Positions 14,840 through 20,546 of a stretch of DNA of 20,546 nt are shown one piece after another. How positions within the stretch are numbered: the first letter of the stretch is position 1; every line of letters begins with the position of its first letter. The stretch comes from a virus. Under the pieces are notes generated by a model that had not been told where the DNA came from, did not search any database, and was given only the letters and a program-made list of their open reading frames with translations. The stretch is from the IMG/VR virus record IMGVR_UViG_3300030329_005348, positions 1-20,546 of that record. One strand, given 5' to 3'. A program made the position numbers and the translations under genes.

Positions 14840-15631
14840 ATGAGATCTTTGTTAGCTATCACTACTTATAATCAAATTCACTACACGGATCTTTTATTAA
14901 AAAGATTAAAATACCATTCTGATGTCGACGTTTTAATTGTAGATGATTTTAGCACAGACAATTATCCGGCCCTAGCGAAGCATTACGGTGTTGGGATAAT
15001 TACTAAGGACAAAGGCTATGGCCCGACCCACTCGTGGAACTTGGCTTATCAAAAATTTAAATATGGAAATTACAATTTTCTTTTTATAAGTAATAATGAT
15101 GTGATTATCCCAGACGGAGCGCTTGGTAATATGGCGAGAACTTTGCAGGATAATATGGTGGTTGTACCGTTTTGTAATCCTCAGGGAATTAGTTCACTCG
15201 GAGAGCAGCAAAAGATTTCTAGGTACAAGGAGCTTAATTTAGGCGATTATGATTCTAGGCACGCGCCGGACGAGATGTTTACTTACGAAACGATACAGGA
15301 AATTCAAGATAAAATAAACAATCGTGAAGATGATCGTAAGCTGGGTAGCTTTGGGGGGCACTTTATGGGATTTAATGGAGAGATACTTGATTACGAGTTC
15401 GAGCCTGACAAGCTTTTTGATCCCAGCAGAGAGTTTACTGGTGGAGATAACGAAATATTTAGAAGACTAAGGAATCAAGATATTCGCGCAACTCTATGCA
15501 AGTCCGCTTACGTTTTTCATTTTAGGTATGGAAGTAGTGACATAACTACAGACAGGAGGATTTTACAGGTCCAAAGGGAATTGGATTTCTCAAAGACAGA
15601 TAGCGCAGTACCCTTCCCCAATCTTATATAG
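14840..15631 (+). CDS. Glycosyltransferase family 2-like protein
   Basis: The frame extends to a TTG at 14822, but ATG 14840 is chosen because the promoter -10 ends 5 nt before it; this gives 263 aa. The GT-A fold pattern is clear: LLAITTYNQ (4-12) at the start, VLIVDDFSTDN (31-41), KGYGPTHSWNLAY (58-70) and FLFISNNDVIIPDG (80-93), where NND is the DxD-type metal and nucleotide-sugar site. Further on come GGHFMGFN and FTGGDNEIFRRLR, the latter like the acceptor-loop ED motif region, and a terminal VFHFRYGSS, as in rhamnosyl/galactosyl GT2 enzymes. It ends convergently, overlapping the next gene by 8 nt. Donor and acceptor are unknown. Confidence 0.75.
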   Translation: MRSLLAITTYNQIHYTDLLLKRLKYHSDVDVLIVDDFSTDNYPALAKHYGVGIITKDKGYGPTHSWNLAYQKFKYGNYNFLFISNNDVIIPDGALGNMARTLQDNMVVVPFCNPQGISSLGEQQKISRYKELNLGDYDSRHAPDEMFTYETIQEIQDKINNREDDRKLGSFGGHFMGFNGEILDYEFEPDKLFDPSREFTGGDNEIFRRLRNQDIRATLCKSAYVFHFRYGSSDITTDRRILQVQRELDFSKTDSAVPFPNLI

Positions 15632-16442
15632 TAAAGTCTTCTTTTTTACAGATATTTTTGTCCCAAGGAACTAGTACTCCGTAACTTTGACGATCTCCGA
15701 GCCATTTTACCTTGTGACTAGTCGTACCCCACATCATCGTAGAGTTGGGTATGTTTGTTATTGTTATTTCATACCCCAGCTTTTTAACTATGTTCCAAGT
15801 GAACCACCTTTCTCCCTGTCTCTGGTGATACCTGTAACTATTTTGGTTTGGTCCGCTATGATAAGGTAATCCTGAACTTTCGTTAGCTTTTTTTAAAATT
15901 TCTCTAGTTGTTATACCTGTCCCGCCTCTAGCGTAAGGATGACTATAACCGCGAGTAATTCGTTTTATTGTAGCTACAAATCCAATATTACTTTCTTTTG
16001 ATTCCAGTATATCTATAGCGTCTTTCATTACGCCGTGATTGACGGTAATAGCGTCATCTTCACAGAAGTACCAGTATTTATAAAAATTTTGAAATAATTG
16101 AAAAGCAAAATCAAAGGCTCCAAAGGAGATCCCAAAATTATATTTATGTAAAACTATTATCCTTCCGTTTTTAGTATCTTGCCCATTTAAAGAGTTGAGG
16201 TAATCTGAGCACTCCCCTTTTACTTTGTCATTAACAGAATTAACAATTATTAAATCCATGGGAACGCCATAGTCTAATTGCTTTTCTTGCCTAATAATAT
16301 ATTTTAATCTACATAAATTATCTGCAGACTGGATAGAGCATCTTCTAGAGCCAGCCCAAAACGCTATGACCTTTACCGCCTTAGCGGGACCCAAGTGAGA
16401 TCTATATTTACATTCGTAAGCCGCGCAAGATTGTCCGCTCAT
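15624..16442 (-). CDS. GT-A-like glycosyltransferase, paralogue 1
   Basis: The frame could start with GTG at 16457, but ATG 16442 is preferred, giving 272 aa. It is a clear paralogue of the next gene upstream: both share AVKVIxFWxGxRR, LKxIxQExxLDxG, MDLIIVNS, DYLNSLNG, KNG, HxYNxGxSFG, YKYxxF and EDD (128-130 here), then NIGFV and GGTGIT. The EDD triplet, following a hydrophobic strand, is the likely DxD metal site of a GT-A fold. The family is not one I can name. This copy has a cysteine-rich N-terminus (C6, C11, C35, C44) and about 55 residues of C-terminal extension absent from paralogue 2. No Shine-Dalgarno site is seen; the upstream region resembles that of paralogue 2. Confidence 0.6.
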   Translation of the reverse strand: MSGQSCAAYECKYRSHLGPAKAVKVIAFWAGSRRCSIQSADNLCRLKYIIRQEKQLDYGVPMDLIIVNSVNDKVKGECSDYLNSLNGQDTKNGRIIVLHKYNFGISFGAFDFAFQLFQNFYKYWYFCEDDAITVNHGVMKDAIDILESKESNIGFVATIKRITRGYSHPYARGGTGITTREILKKANESSGLPYHSGPNQNSYRYHQRQGERWFTWNIVKKLGYEITITNIPNSTMMWGTTSHKVKWLGDRQSYGVLVPWDKNICKKEDFTI

Positions 16443-16460
16443 ATGTATATAATACACTAT

Positions 16461-16475
16461 TTTTTACTATTAAGT
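16461..16475 (-). repeat. Duplicated upstream element, copy 1
   Basis: The + strand reads TTTTTACTATTAAGT. The matching element before paralogue 2 (17261-17275) differs by one base, and the spacing between copies is exactly 800 bp. Both lie 31-33 nt upstream of the respective ATG, so the upstream region was duplicated together with the gene or is kept as a regulatory site. Confidence 0.6.
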
Positions 16476-16476
16476 C

Positions 16477-17244
16477 TTAGCTCCATACCATTCTTCTATT
16501 TTGATAGTTGTCTATAACACACAATTCATATCCCTTTGCGGTGATACCGTGCGTTAATTGCCTTTCCGCTTGTTGGTGTGCTTTCCAATTTTTTTGATCC
16601 CCATCATTCCAAGGTAAGTTTTCACCGTGGCAATTCAGAAGTATCCCAGTAGACGTAATTCCAGTACCCCCAACAGCATAATCACCGTGAAGAAAGTGAG
16701 TGGAGACAAATCCAATATTTTTTTGTGGATCGTTTAGTCTATCTATAGACTCTTTTAGAACGTTACTACTCGTCACGATATAATCATCTTCAGAAAACCA
16801 AAAGTATTTATATACATTTTTATACAAGTTAAATACGTAATTGAAATTTCCAAAAGACAGCCCATGATTATACCTATGCATCACTGAAATCATTCCATTC
16901 TTAGTAAGCGTTCCATTTAGGGAGTTTAGGTAATCCATAACCTCGCTATTGAGAGCTTCTGAATTTATGGAATTCACTATGATTAAATCCATACTTTCCC
17001 CATGATCCAACTCTCGCTCTTGTTTTACGATATATTTTATTTTTTTTAAACCGTCGATAACGCCTTGAGGAGCGTTACTCCTTCTCTTTCCAGTCCAAAA
17101 AGATATGACTTTAACAGCGATTGGAATTTTCGGTTCTTCTCTCAGCATCCAATCTGCGGGTTCTCCATAATGCTTAACGGGATCCAGCGGCTTCTTTTTC
17201 CACTTTATTTTTTGTCTCGTCGCTAATCGCTGAACATATCTCAT
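16477..17244 (-). CDS. GT-A-like glycosyltransferase, paralogue 2
   Basis: The protein has 255 aa and is the upstream member of the tandem pair. Its first 40 residues are basic (RQKIKWKKKPLDP) and absent from paralogue 1. The shared core starts at AVKVISFWTGKRR (43-55), continues MDLIIVNS (85-92), DYLNSLNG (104-111), HRYNHGLSFG (123-132), YFWFSEDDYIV (147-157) with the probable metal-binding EDD at 152-154, then NIGFVSTHF and GGTGIT. It ends shortly after the conserved core. The pair faces the dNMP kinase gene across 72 nt. Functional guess: sugar transfer to a phage or host surface structure. The family name is not known. Confidence 0.6.
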   Translation of the reverse strand: MRYVQRLATRQKIKWKKKPLDPVKHYGEPADWMLREEPKIPIAVKVISFWTGKRRSNAPQGVIDGLKKIKYIVKQERELDHGESMDLIIVNSINSEALNSEVMDYLNSLNGTLTKNGMISVMHRYNHGLSFGNFNYVFNLYKNVYKYFWFSEDDYIVTSSNVLKESIDRLNDPQKNIGFVSTHFLHGDYAVGGTGITSTGILLNCHGENLPWNDGDQKNWKAHQQAERQLTHGITAKGYELCVIDNYQNRRMVWS

Positions 17245-17260
17245 ATCTATTTATTACACA

Positions 17261-17275
17261 TTTTTGCTATTAAGT
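17261..17275 (-). repeat. Duplicated upstream element, copy 2
   Basis: The + strand reads TTTTTGCTATTAAGT, one base different from copy 1 at 16461-16475. It lies 31 nt upstream of the paralogue 2 ATG and does not match the TTGACA/TATAAT promoters seen before other genes. Confidence 0.6.
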
Positions 17276-17281
17276 ATTTAC

Positions 17282-17310
17282 TTGACTTTTAATTTGGAAT
17301 CAGATACCAT
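17282..17310 (+). promoter_or_regulatory. Sigma70-type promoter, leaderless, for the dNMP kinase operon
   Basis: TTGACT (17282-17287), 17 bp, TACCAT (17305-17310), then 6 nt to the ATG at 17317. An earlier ATG at 17309 stops after 7 codons. The expected transcript starts at or next to the start codon. Confidence 0.65.
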
Positions 17311-17316
17311 GAGTGG

Positions 17317-17925
17317 ATGGCCAAAACGATAATAGGTATAAGTGGAGTAGCAGGAGCGGGAAAGGATTTATTTTTTTCCTTACTGCAAAAGCACTTACCT
17401 GTTAAGAGGTTTGCGCTGGCAGATTCATTAAAGAATGACGTTAGGGGCTGGTGCGTAAACCGTTACGGCATAGACCCCACAGAATGTTCAAGAGATGACA
17501 AAGAAAAAATTAGAGATTTCCTAGTTTTTCACGGTACATTTATGCGGGCGCAAACAAAAGGGCGTTACTGGATAGACAAGCTAGACTACGAAGTTAGAAG
17601 GTACTTAAATTCTTGGGAAAACATACCCGTGATCACAGACATTAGGTACCAAGAGCACCCAGAGGATGAAGTTACTTGGATAAAAAAAGAACTCAAAGGG
17701 GTCATCGTACACGTTTCCCAGTATCAACTTAAGGACGACAAGCGAGTTTGGAAGTGTCCTGTTAACAGTGAAGAGCAGAGGCAAGATCCGATTTTAAAGA
17801 ATCATGCAGATTTTTCCGTGGAATGGGAAAAAATAAAATGTGACAATCCGCTAGAAAGTGAGTACCTTAATAAAGAGGTGGAAAAATTTGCCACTTGGTA
17901 CCATGAAAAAACGGATAATAAGTAA
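17317..17925 (+). CDS. Deoxynucleoside monophosphate kinase (T4 gp1-like)
   Basis: The protein has 202 aa. The N-terminus TIIGISGVAGAGKDLFF (4-20) holds a P-loop of the GxxGxGKD type with the aspartate usual in phage dNMP kinases. KRFALADSLKND follows, as in the T4 gp1/dephospho-CoA-kinase-like group, and VITDIRYQEHPEDE is the typical acidic strand with the basic 'DIRY..E' motif. It phosphorylates dNMPs to dNDPs for DNA synthesis. It leads a + strand operon; its last 23 nt overlap the sigma-like gene. Together with dCMP deaminase and NrdA it forms the precursor-supply set. Confidence 0.85.
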   Translation: MAKTIIGISGVAGAGKDLFFSLLQKHLPVKRFALADSLKNDVRGWCVNRYGIDPTECSRDDKEKIRDFLVFHGTFMRAQTKGRYWIDKLDYEVRRYLNSWENIPVITDIRYQEHPEDEVTWIKKELKGVIVHVSQYQLKDDKRVWKCPVNSEEQRQDPILKNHADFSVEWEKIKCDNPLESEYLNKEVEKFATWYHEKTDNK

Positions 17926-18502
17926 TGAAGAAGATTTAAATTTAATTAAATTAATAAAAAATAAGAACTGTAGTGTTAGTTTTGTCAGCCTTACCGATAA
18001 GCACTCCAAGCTTTTCTATTCCATTTGCAACAAGTTTAAGTCCAAGCTAAACATAGAAGAAGTTCACAAAGATAGAGATTTCGTTTTTTATAAAGCTCTA
18101 GTATCCTTTAAAGACGACCGAAACGCTAAGTTCTCCACTTGGCTCGGCAACTATACCAGATTTCACTGCTTAAACTACATTAAAAACAATAGTAAATATG
18201 TTTACTCAGAAGAAGATACGATAAATCACTTCTTCAACACTAAGTCCATGGAAAACTACGAAGACAATAGTGAGATGAAAAACGACGTAGACCACGCATT
18301 TAACATACTTAGCAAACTCAACGACAAAAGAATATTTAAAATATTTAAATTAAGATATTTGAATAAGGGAGAAAGATTAACTTGGAAGCAGATAGCTGAA
18401 AAGTTTAGCCTTACGCCGCAGACAATCATCAATCTCCACACTAAAGGCAGAAGAATCCTAAAGAAGAAAATGAAAAAAAATATGAAAATAAATTTGACAT
18501 AA
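17903..18502 (+). CDS. Small sigma-70-family-like factor, possible late sigma
   Basis: The frame is open from GTG 17858, but ATG 17903 (199 aa) gives a more natural N-terminus; neither start has a clear ribosome site. Residues 28-97 look like sigma region 2: LFYSICNKF, then AKFSTWLGNYTRFHCLNYIKNN (75-96), which mirrors the 'F.TW....A.N...D..R' helix of region 2. Residues 138-190 look like region 4: RIFKIFKLRYL then WKQIAEKFSLTPQTIINLHTKGRRIL (161-186), a helix-turn-helix. Size and layout match ECF and phage late sigma factors such as T4 gp55. The many lysines at the C-terminus fit DNA binding. It may switch RNA polymerase to the tail genes; no promoter recognised by it is established here. 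Confidence 0.7.
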   Translation: MKKRIISNEEDLNLIKLIKNKNCSVSFVSLTDKHSKLFYSICNKFKSKLNIEEVHKDRDFVFYKALVSFKDDRNAKFSTWLGNYTRFHCLNYIKNNSKYVYSEEDTINHFFNTKSMENYEDNSEMKNDVDHAFNILSKLNDKRIFKIFKLRYLNKGERLTWKQIAEKFSLTPQTIINLHTKGRRILKKKMKKNMKINLT

Positions 18503-18522
18503 GATAGGATACTTGGTATAGT
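18494..18522 (+). promoter_or_regulatory. Strong sigma70-type promoter, leaderless
   Basis: Perfect TTGACA (18494-18499), 17 bp, TATAGT (18517-18522), then 6 nt to the ATG at 18529. It lies at and just after the 3' end of the sigma-like gene and is the best consensus promoter in the window. It serves the 85-aa gene and the two or more genes behind it. Confidence 0.8.
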
Positions 18523-18528
18523 TTTGTT

Positions 18529-18786
18529 ATGAGTGATACATCGAATAAGAATGATTGGTCAGATCGCGAGATCGGAGCTCTTTGGAAGAGAGACAACGGC
18601 AGCCAGAAATATCTGACTGGTAAATTAAAGGACAAAGATGGCAACGAACAGCAAGTTGTTATCTTCTCTAACAAGCATAAGAATAAAGACACCCAGCCAG
18701 ATTTCAGGGTGTATAAATCGGAGCCAAGAAATCAAGAGACTGCGGCAGCGGGAGGTGCAGCTGCAGAGCAGGAAGATCTTCTCTAA
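18529..18786 (+). CDS. Small hypothetical protein, 'IGALWKR' type
   Basis: The protein has 85 aa. DREIGALWKRDNGSQKYLTGKL is followed by QVVIFSNKHKNKDTQPDFRVYKSE; the pattern 'IGALWK....KYL.GK....V.VF.NK......PDYR.Y.SE' is recurrent in small phage and bacterial proteins, some labelled DUF736-like. The short beta-rich form would suit an OB-like or single-domain nucleic-acid-binding protein. The Ala/Gly-rich tail and acidic end (EQEDLL) resemble the acidic C-terminal tip of single-strand DNA binding proteins. It has the best promoter in the window, so it is probably made early and in quantity. Function is not known. Confidence 0.7.
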   Translation: MSDTSNKNDWSDREIGALWKRDNGSQKYLTGKLKDKDGNEQQVVIFSNKHKNKDTQPDFRVYKSEPRNQETAAAGGAAAEQEDLL

Positions 18787-19880
18787 TGAAATTAACTTTT
18801 AACTGCCCCGTTAACTCTGTTTCCTTCGGTCAAGTCTCAGTAGCCTTACTAAAAGAGGCCTACGAAAGAGGGTGCGGGGTAACTCTCTTACCGATTGGTG
18901 AGAAACTTGACCTGTCATCTCAGGATAACAGCGATGAAGCCTTTCAAAAATGGCTGACCGGGGCAGTTAAATATTTTCAACGAGATCATGATCGAAACAG
19001 TCCCGCGTTAAAACTGTGGCATATTAATTCCTCACTAGGCTGGCTTTCAGATAAGCAAATTCTTTTTACTTTTTATGAACTGGATGATCCGACAGACACA
19101 GAAGTCAGTATACTAAAACAACAGCCTCTAACCCTAGTCTCCTCTAGATATACGCAAGAAGTGCTAGAGTCTAAGGGGGTAAATAACGTAAAGTATTGTG
19201 CCCTAGGTTTTGATAGCCGCAACTTCAAAAGAATAGATAAAGAGTATTTCTCTGACGAAAGAATAGTGTTTAATTTATGCGGTAAATATGAGTACAGGAA
19301 AAGGCACGAAAAAATCCTGAAAGCGTGGGCTAAAAAATTTGGTAACAATAGAAAGTATTTTCTACAGTGCGCGTTATATAATCCCTTCTTGGACGGTCAG
19401 GCCAATAACGAACTGATCGCAAGAGCATTAGGTCACAAGAAGTTTTTCAACATGAACTTCTTCCCGCATATGAAAACTAATGCTGAATATAATGACTTCC
19501 TAAATTCGGGTGATATAGTTATAGGAATGTCTGGCGCTGAAGGATGGGGGTTACCTGAGTTTCAAAGTGTTGCGCTCGGAAAGCATGCGGTAATGCTAAA
19601 CGCTCACGCTTATAAAGGGTGGGCCAATAAGGATAATGCCGTAATGGTTGACCCGTCGGGAAAAATTGATGCATACGATGAGATGTTTTTCAAGAAGGGG
19701 CAGGAGTTCAATCAGGGCCAAATATATGATTGGGATGAGGACGATTTTATTAGCGCTTGCGAAGAAGCAATTAAAAGAGCGGAAGATAATCGAGTTAACG
19801 AAGCGGGATTACTAATTCCAGAGAACTTCTCTTATTCATCGACTTTTGATACAATTTGGAAAGAGTTAGAGACCCTTTAG
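18786..19880 (+). CDS. Glycosyltransferase family 4-like (GT-B) protein
   Basis: The protein has 364 aa. The start overlaps the previous stop (TAATG) with AGGAAG about 11 nt upstream. The C-terminal half is a GT-B domain: VFNLCGKYEYRKRHEKILKAWAKKF (strand, loop and helix of the 'G....KG...L..A' type), FFPHMKTNAEYNDFLNSGDIVIGMSGAEGWGLPEFQSVALGKHAVM with the GAEGWGLPE motif at 250-258 that matches the E-x7-E sugar-nucleotide site of GT4, then NAVMVDPSG. The N-terminal half has VSSRYTQEVLESKGVNNVKYCALGFDSRNF, the classic link region of GT4. Substrate unknown. It is the fifth glycosyltransferase of the window. Confidence 0.8.
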   Translation: MKLTFNCPVNSVSFGQVSVALLKEAYERGCGVTLLPIGEKLDLSSQDNSDEAFQKWLTGAVKYFQRDHDRNSPALKLWHINSSLGWLSDKQILFTFYELDDPTDTEVSILKQQPLTLVSSRYTQEVLESKGVNNVKYCALGFDSRNFKRIDKEYFSDERIVFNLCGKYEYRKRHEKILKAWAKKFGNNRKYFLQCALYNPFLDGQANNELIARALGHKKFFNMNFFPHMKTNAEYNDFLNSGDIVIGMSGAEGWGLPEFQSVALGKHAVMLNAHAYKGWANKDNAVMVDPSGKIDAYDEMFFKKGQEFNQGQIYDWDEDDFISACEEAIKRAEDNRVNEAGLLIPENFSYSSTFDTIWKELETL

Positions 19881-19881
19881 T

Positions 19882-20229
19882 ATGCCACTATATACCTTTG
19901 AGCACCCTACGTCCGGAGAGCAAATAGATGTAGTTCAAAAGATGTCAGATAAACACGAGTACGTGGATGATGAAGGTGTATCTTGGAATAGGGTATGGGC
20001 TGTTCCCCAAGCATCTATAGACACGCATGTAAACCCAGAGTCTTCTAAGGACTTCGTCTTAAAAACTAGAGATAAAAAGGGCACGGTCGGAGATATTTGG
20101 GAGCGCTCCAGAGAGATGAGCGAAAGGCGAGCGCAGATACACGGCGGAAAAGATCCCGTTTTGGAAAAGTACAACGAGAAGCAGAAAAAGCTACGTAAAG
20201 GCAAAAAGTCTGCGGATCAAAGGGGTTGA
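19882..20229 (+). CDS. FmdB-like small protein without zinc cysteines
   Basis: The protein has 115 aa and begins 1 nt after the GT4 stop, so it is probably co-translated. The N-terminus MPLYTFEHPTSGEQIDVVQKMSDKH has the shape of the FmdB/zinc-ribbon regulator family ('MP.Y.....CG..F......M....'). Here the cysteines are replaced, so no zinc ribbon can form. The middle WNRVWAVPQASIDTHVNP is typical of the phage variant. The C-terminal third is helical and strongly charged (EKYNEKQKKLRKGKK). Function unknown. Confidence 0.65.
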   Translation: MPLYTFEHPTSGEQIDVVQKMSDKHEYVDDEGVSWNRVWAVPQASIDTHVNPESSKDFVLKTRDKKGTVGDIWERSREMSERRAQIHGGKDPVLEKYNEKQKKLRKGKKSADQRG

Positions 20230-20232
20230 TAC

Positions 20233-20304
20233 ACATCTTATTTAGCCTTTTACTTTTCTTGTCGCTATAAAAGAATTTTCTTTCCTTTGCCTAGGATAAG
20301 ATGT
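20233..20304. repeat. 9-bp perfect inverted repeat before nrdA
   Basis: ACATCTTAT (20233-20241) and ATAAGATGT (20296-20304) are exact inverted complements separated by 54 nt. They frame most of the 96-nt gap between the FmdB-like gene and nrdA. The right arm is 21 nt before the nrdA ATG. It could be a looping operator or an RNA stem; chance is possible in AT-rich DNA. Confidence 0.4.
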
Positions 20305-20325
20305 AAAATAAACATAGTTAAAAAA

Positions 20326-20546
20326 ATGAGTAACCCCGTATTGAATGTTAAAAAGAGGAATGGTCGTTTAGAGAAGCTAGATACTAACAAAATTAACCTA
20401 TGCGCTACAAGATCATGCGAGGGGCTAACTGATGTTTCAGCTAGCGAAGTTGTGCTTGATGCAGAAGTTCAGTTCTATGATAAAATTACCACAAAAGACA
20501 TAGATCAAGCACTCATAATGTCCGCAAGGACTAAGATCGAAAAGGA
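20326..20546 (+). CDS. nrdA: Ribonucleoside-diphosphate reductase large subunit, N-terminal ATP-cone (3' truncated by window)
   Basis: Only 73 codons are visible. VLNVKKRNGRLEKLDTNKI, then CEGLTDVSASEVVLDAEVQFYDKITTKDIDQALIMSARTKI, matches the ATP-cone domain at the start of class Ia NrdA (E. coli NrdA has the same 'AEGL..VS.S.VEL...IQFYD.I.T.DIHE.II..A' pattern). The cone binds ATP or dATP for overall activity control. The enzyme reduces ribonucleotides to deoxyribonucleotides. No ribosome site precedes the ATG, only an A-run, and no promoter of the 17-bp type is clear. The catalytic part lies beyond the window. Confidence 0.88.
   Translation, partial: MSNPVLNVKKRNGRLEKLDTNKINLCATRSCEGLTDVSASEVVLDAEVQFYDKITTKDIDQALIMSARTKIEK

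Noticed and set aside
17246-17256. T4-late-promoter-like AATAAATA before paralogue 2
   Set aside because: It does not match TATAAATA, and paralogue 1 has TATTATATA at the same place, so no common late box can be claimed.
17858-17902. GTG start for the sigma-like gene
   Set aside because: It would extend the overlap with the dNMP kinase gene to 68 nt and adds 15 residues without any sigma-like feature. It is not excluded, because ATG 17903 also lacks a ribosome site.
20266-20287. Intrinsic terminator near AAAGA..TCTTT after the FmdB-like gene
   Set aside because: The stem is only 5 A/T-rich pairs without a following T-run longer than three.
1-20546. CRISPR array, insertion sequence, integrase or attachment site
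   Set aside because: No regularly spaced repeats, no transposase or integrase motifs and no direct repeats flanking a tRNA were seen.

Overview
The window is part of a tailed bacteriophage genome (about 38-40% GC by eye) with a lambda/siphovirus-type tail tip, very probably from an aquatic, environmental phage of a Gram-negative host. Recognised directly are the end of a tape measure protein, a complete lambda-like tail-tip series (gpM, gpL, JAB part of gpK, gpI, gpJ), dCMP deaminase, a dNMP kinase, a class Ia ribonucleotide reductase start and a small sigma-like factor. The host cannot be named from the sequence. The promoters found match the ordinary bacterial TTGACA/TATAAT pattern.

Layout. 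(1) Bases 1-417, + strand: C-terminus of the tape measure protein. (2) 406-9712, - strand: the tail-tip operon, transcribed M > L > JAB > I > J > two structural proteins with GGxGY repeats. Its gene order is that of lambda, but it points against the tape measure gene, and the two meet with overlapping 3' ends. (3) 9713-9781: a divergent intergenic region with a perfect 21-bp palindrome containing TATAAT. (4) 9782-10864, + strand: a tail-tube-like protein ending in an IPT/TIG Ig-like domain, whose stop codon interlocks with that of the convergent gene. (5) 10861-13881, - strand: a possible single-strand annealing protein (own promoter), a GT9-like glycosyltransferase, a CPYC membrane protein, dCMP deaminase and an AT-hook protein. 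(6) 13962-14393, + strand: a conserved-looking hypothetical protein. (7) 14394-14839: the only long gene-free stretch. It holds a promoter, several hairpins and a group-I-intron-like pseudoknot order, and is probably a structured RNA gene. (8) 14840-17244: a GT2 glycosyltransferase on + and a tandem pair of paralogous GT-A-like enzymes on -. (9) 17317-20546, + strand: dNMP kinase, sigma-like factor, a small basic protein, a GT4 glycosyltransferase, a cysteine-less FmdB-like protein and the start of nrdA.

How the genes fit together. The left half builds the tail tip and host-recognition apparatus. Two adjacent tail proteins carry similar CBM5/12-like modules, which suggests polysaccharide contact. 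The right half supplies deoxynucleotides (dCMP deaminase, dNMP kinase, NrdA), transcriptional control and five glycosyltransferases whose acceptor (virion, DNA or host surface) cannot be told from sequence.

The most notable pattern is regulatory. Seven candidate sigma70-type promoters all have exactly 17-bp spacers. In five of them the -10 box ends 5-6 nt before the ATG, so the mRNAs should be leaderless. A sixth gives a very short leader and the seventh points into the candidate RNA gene.
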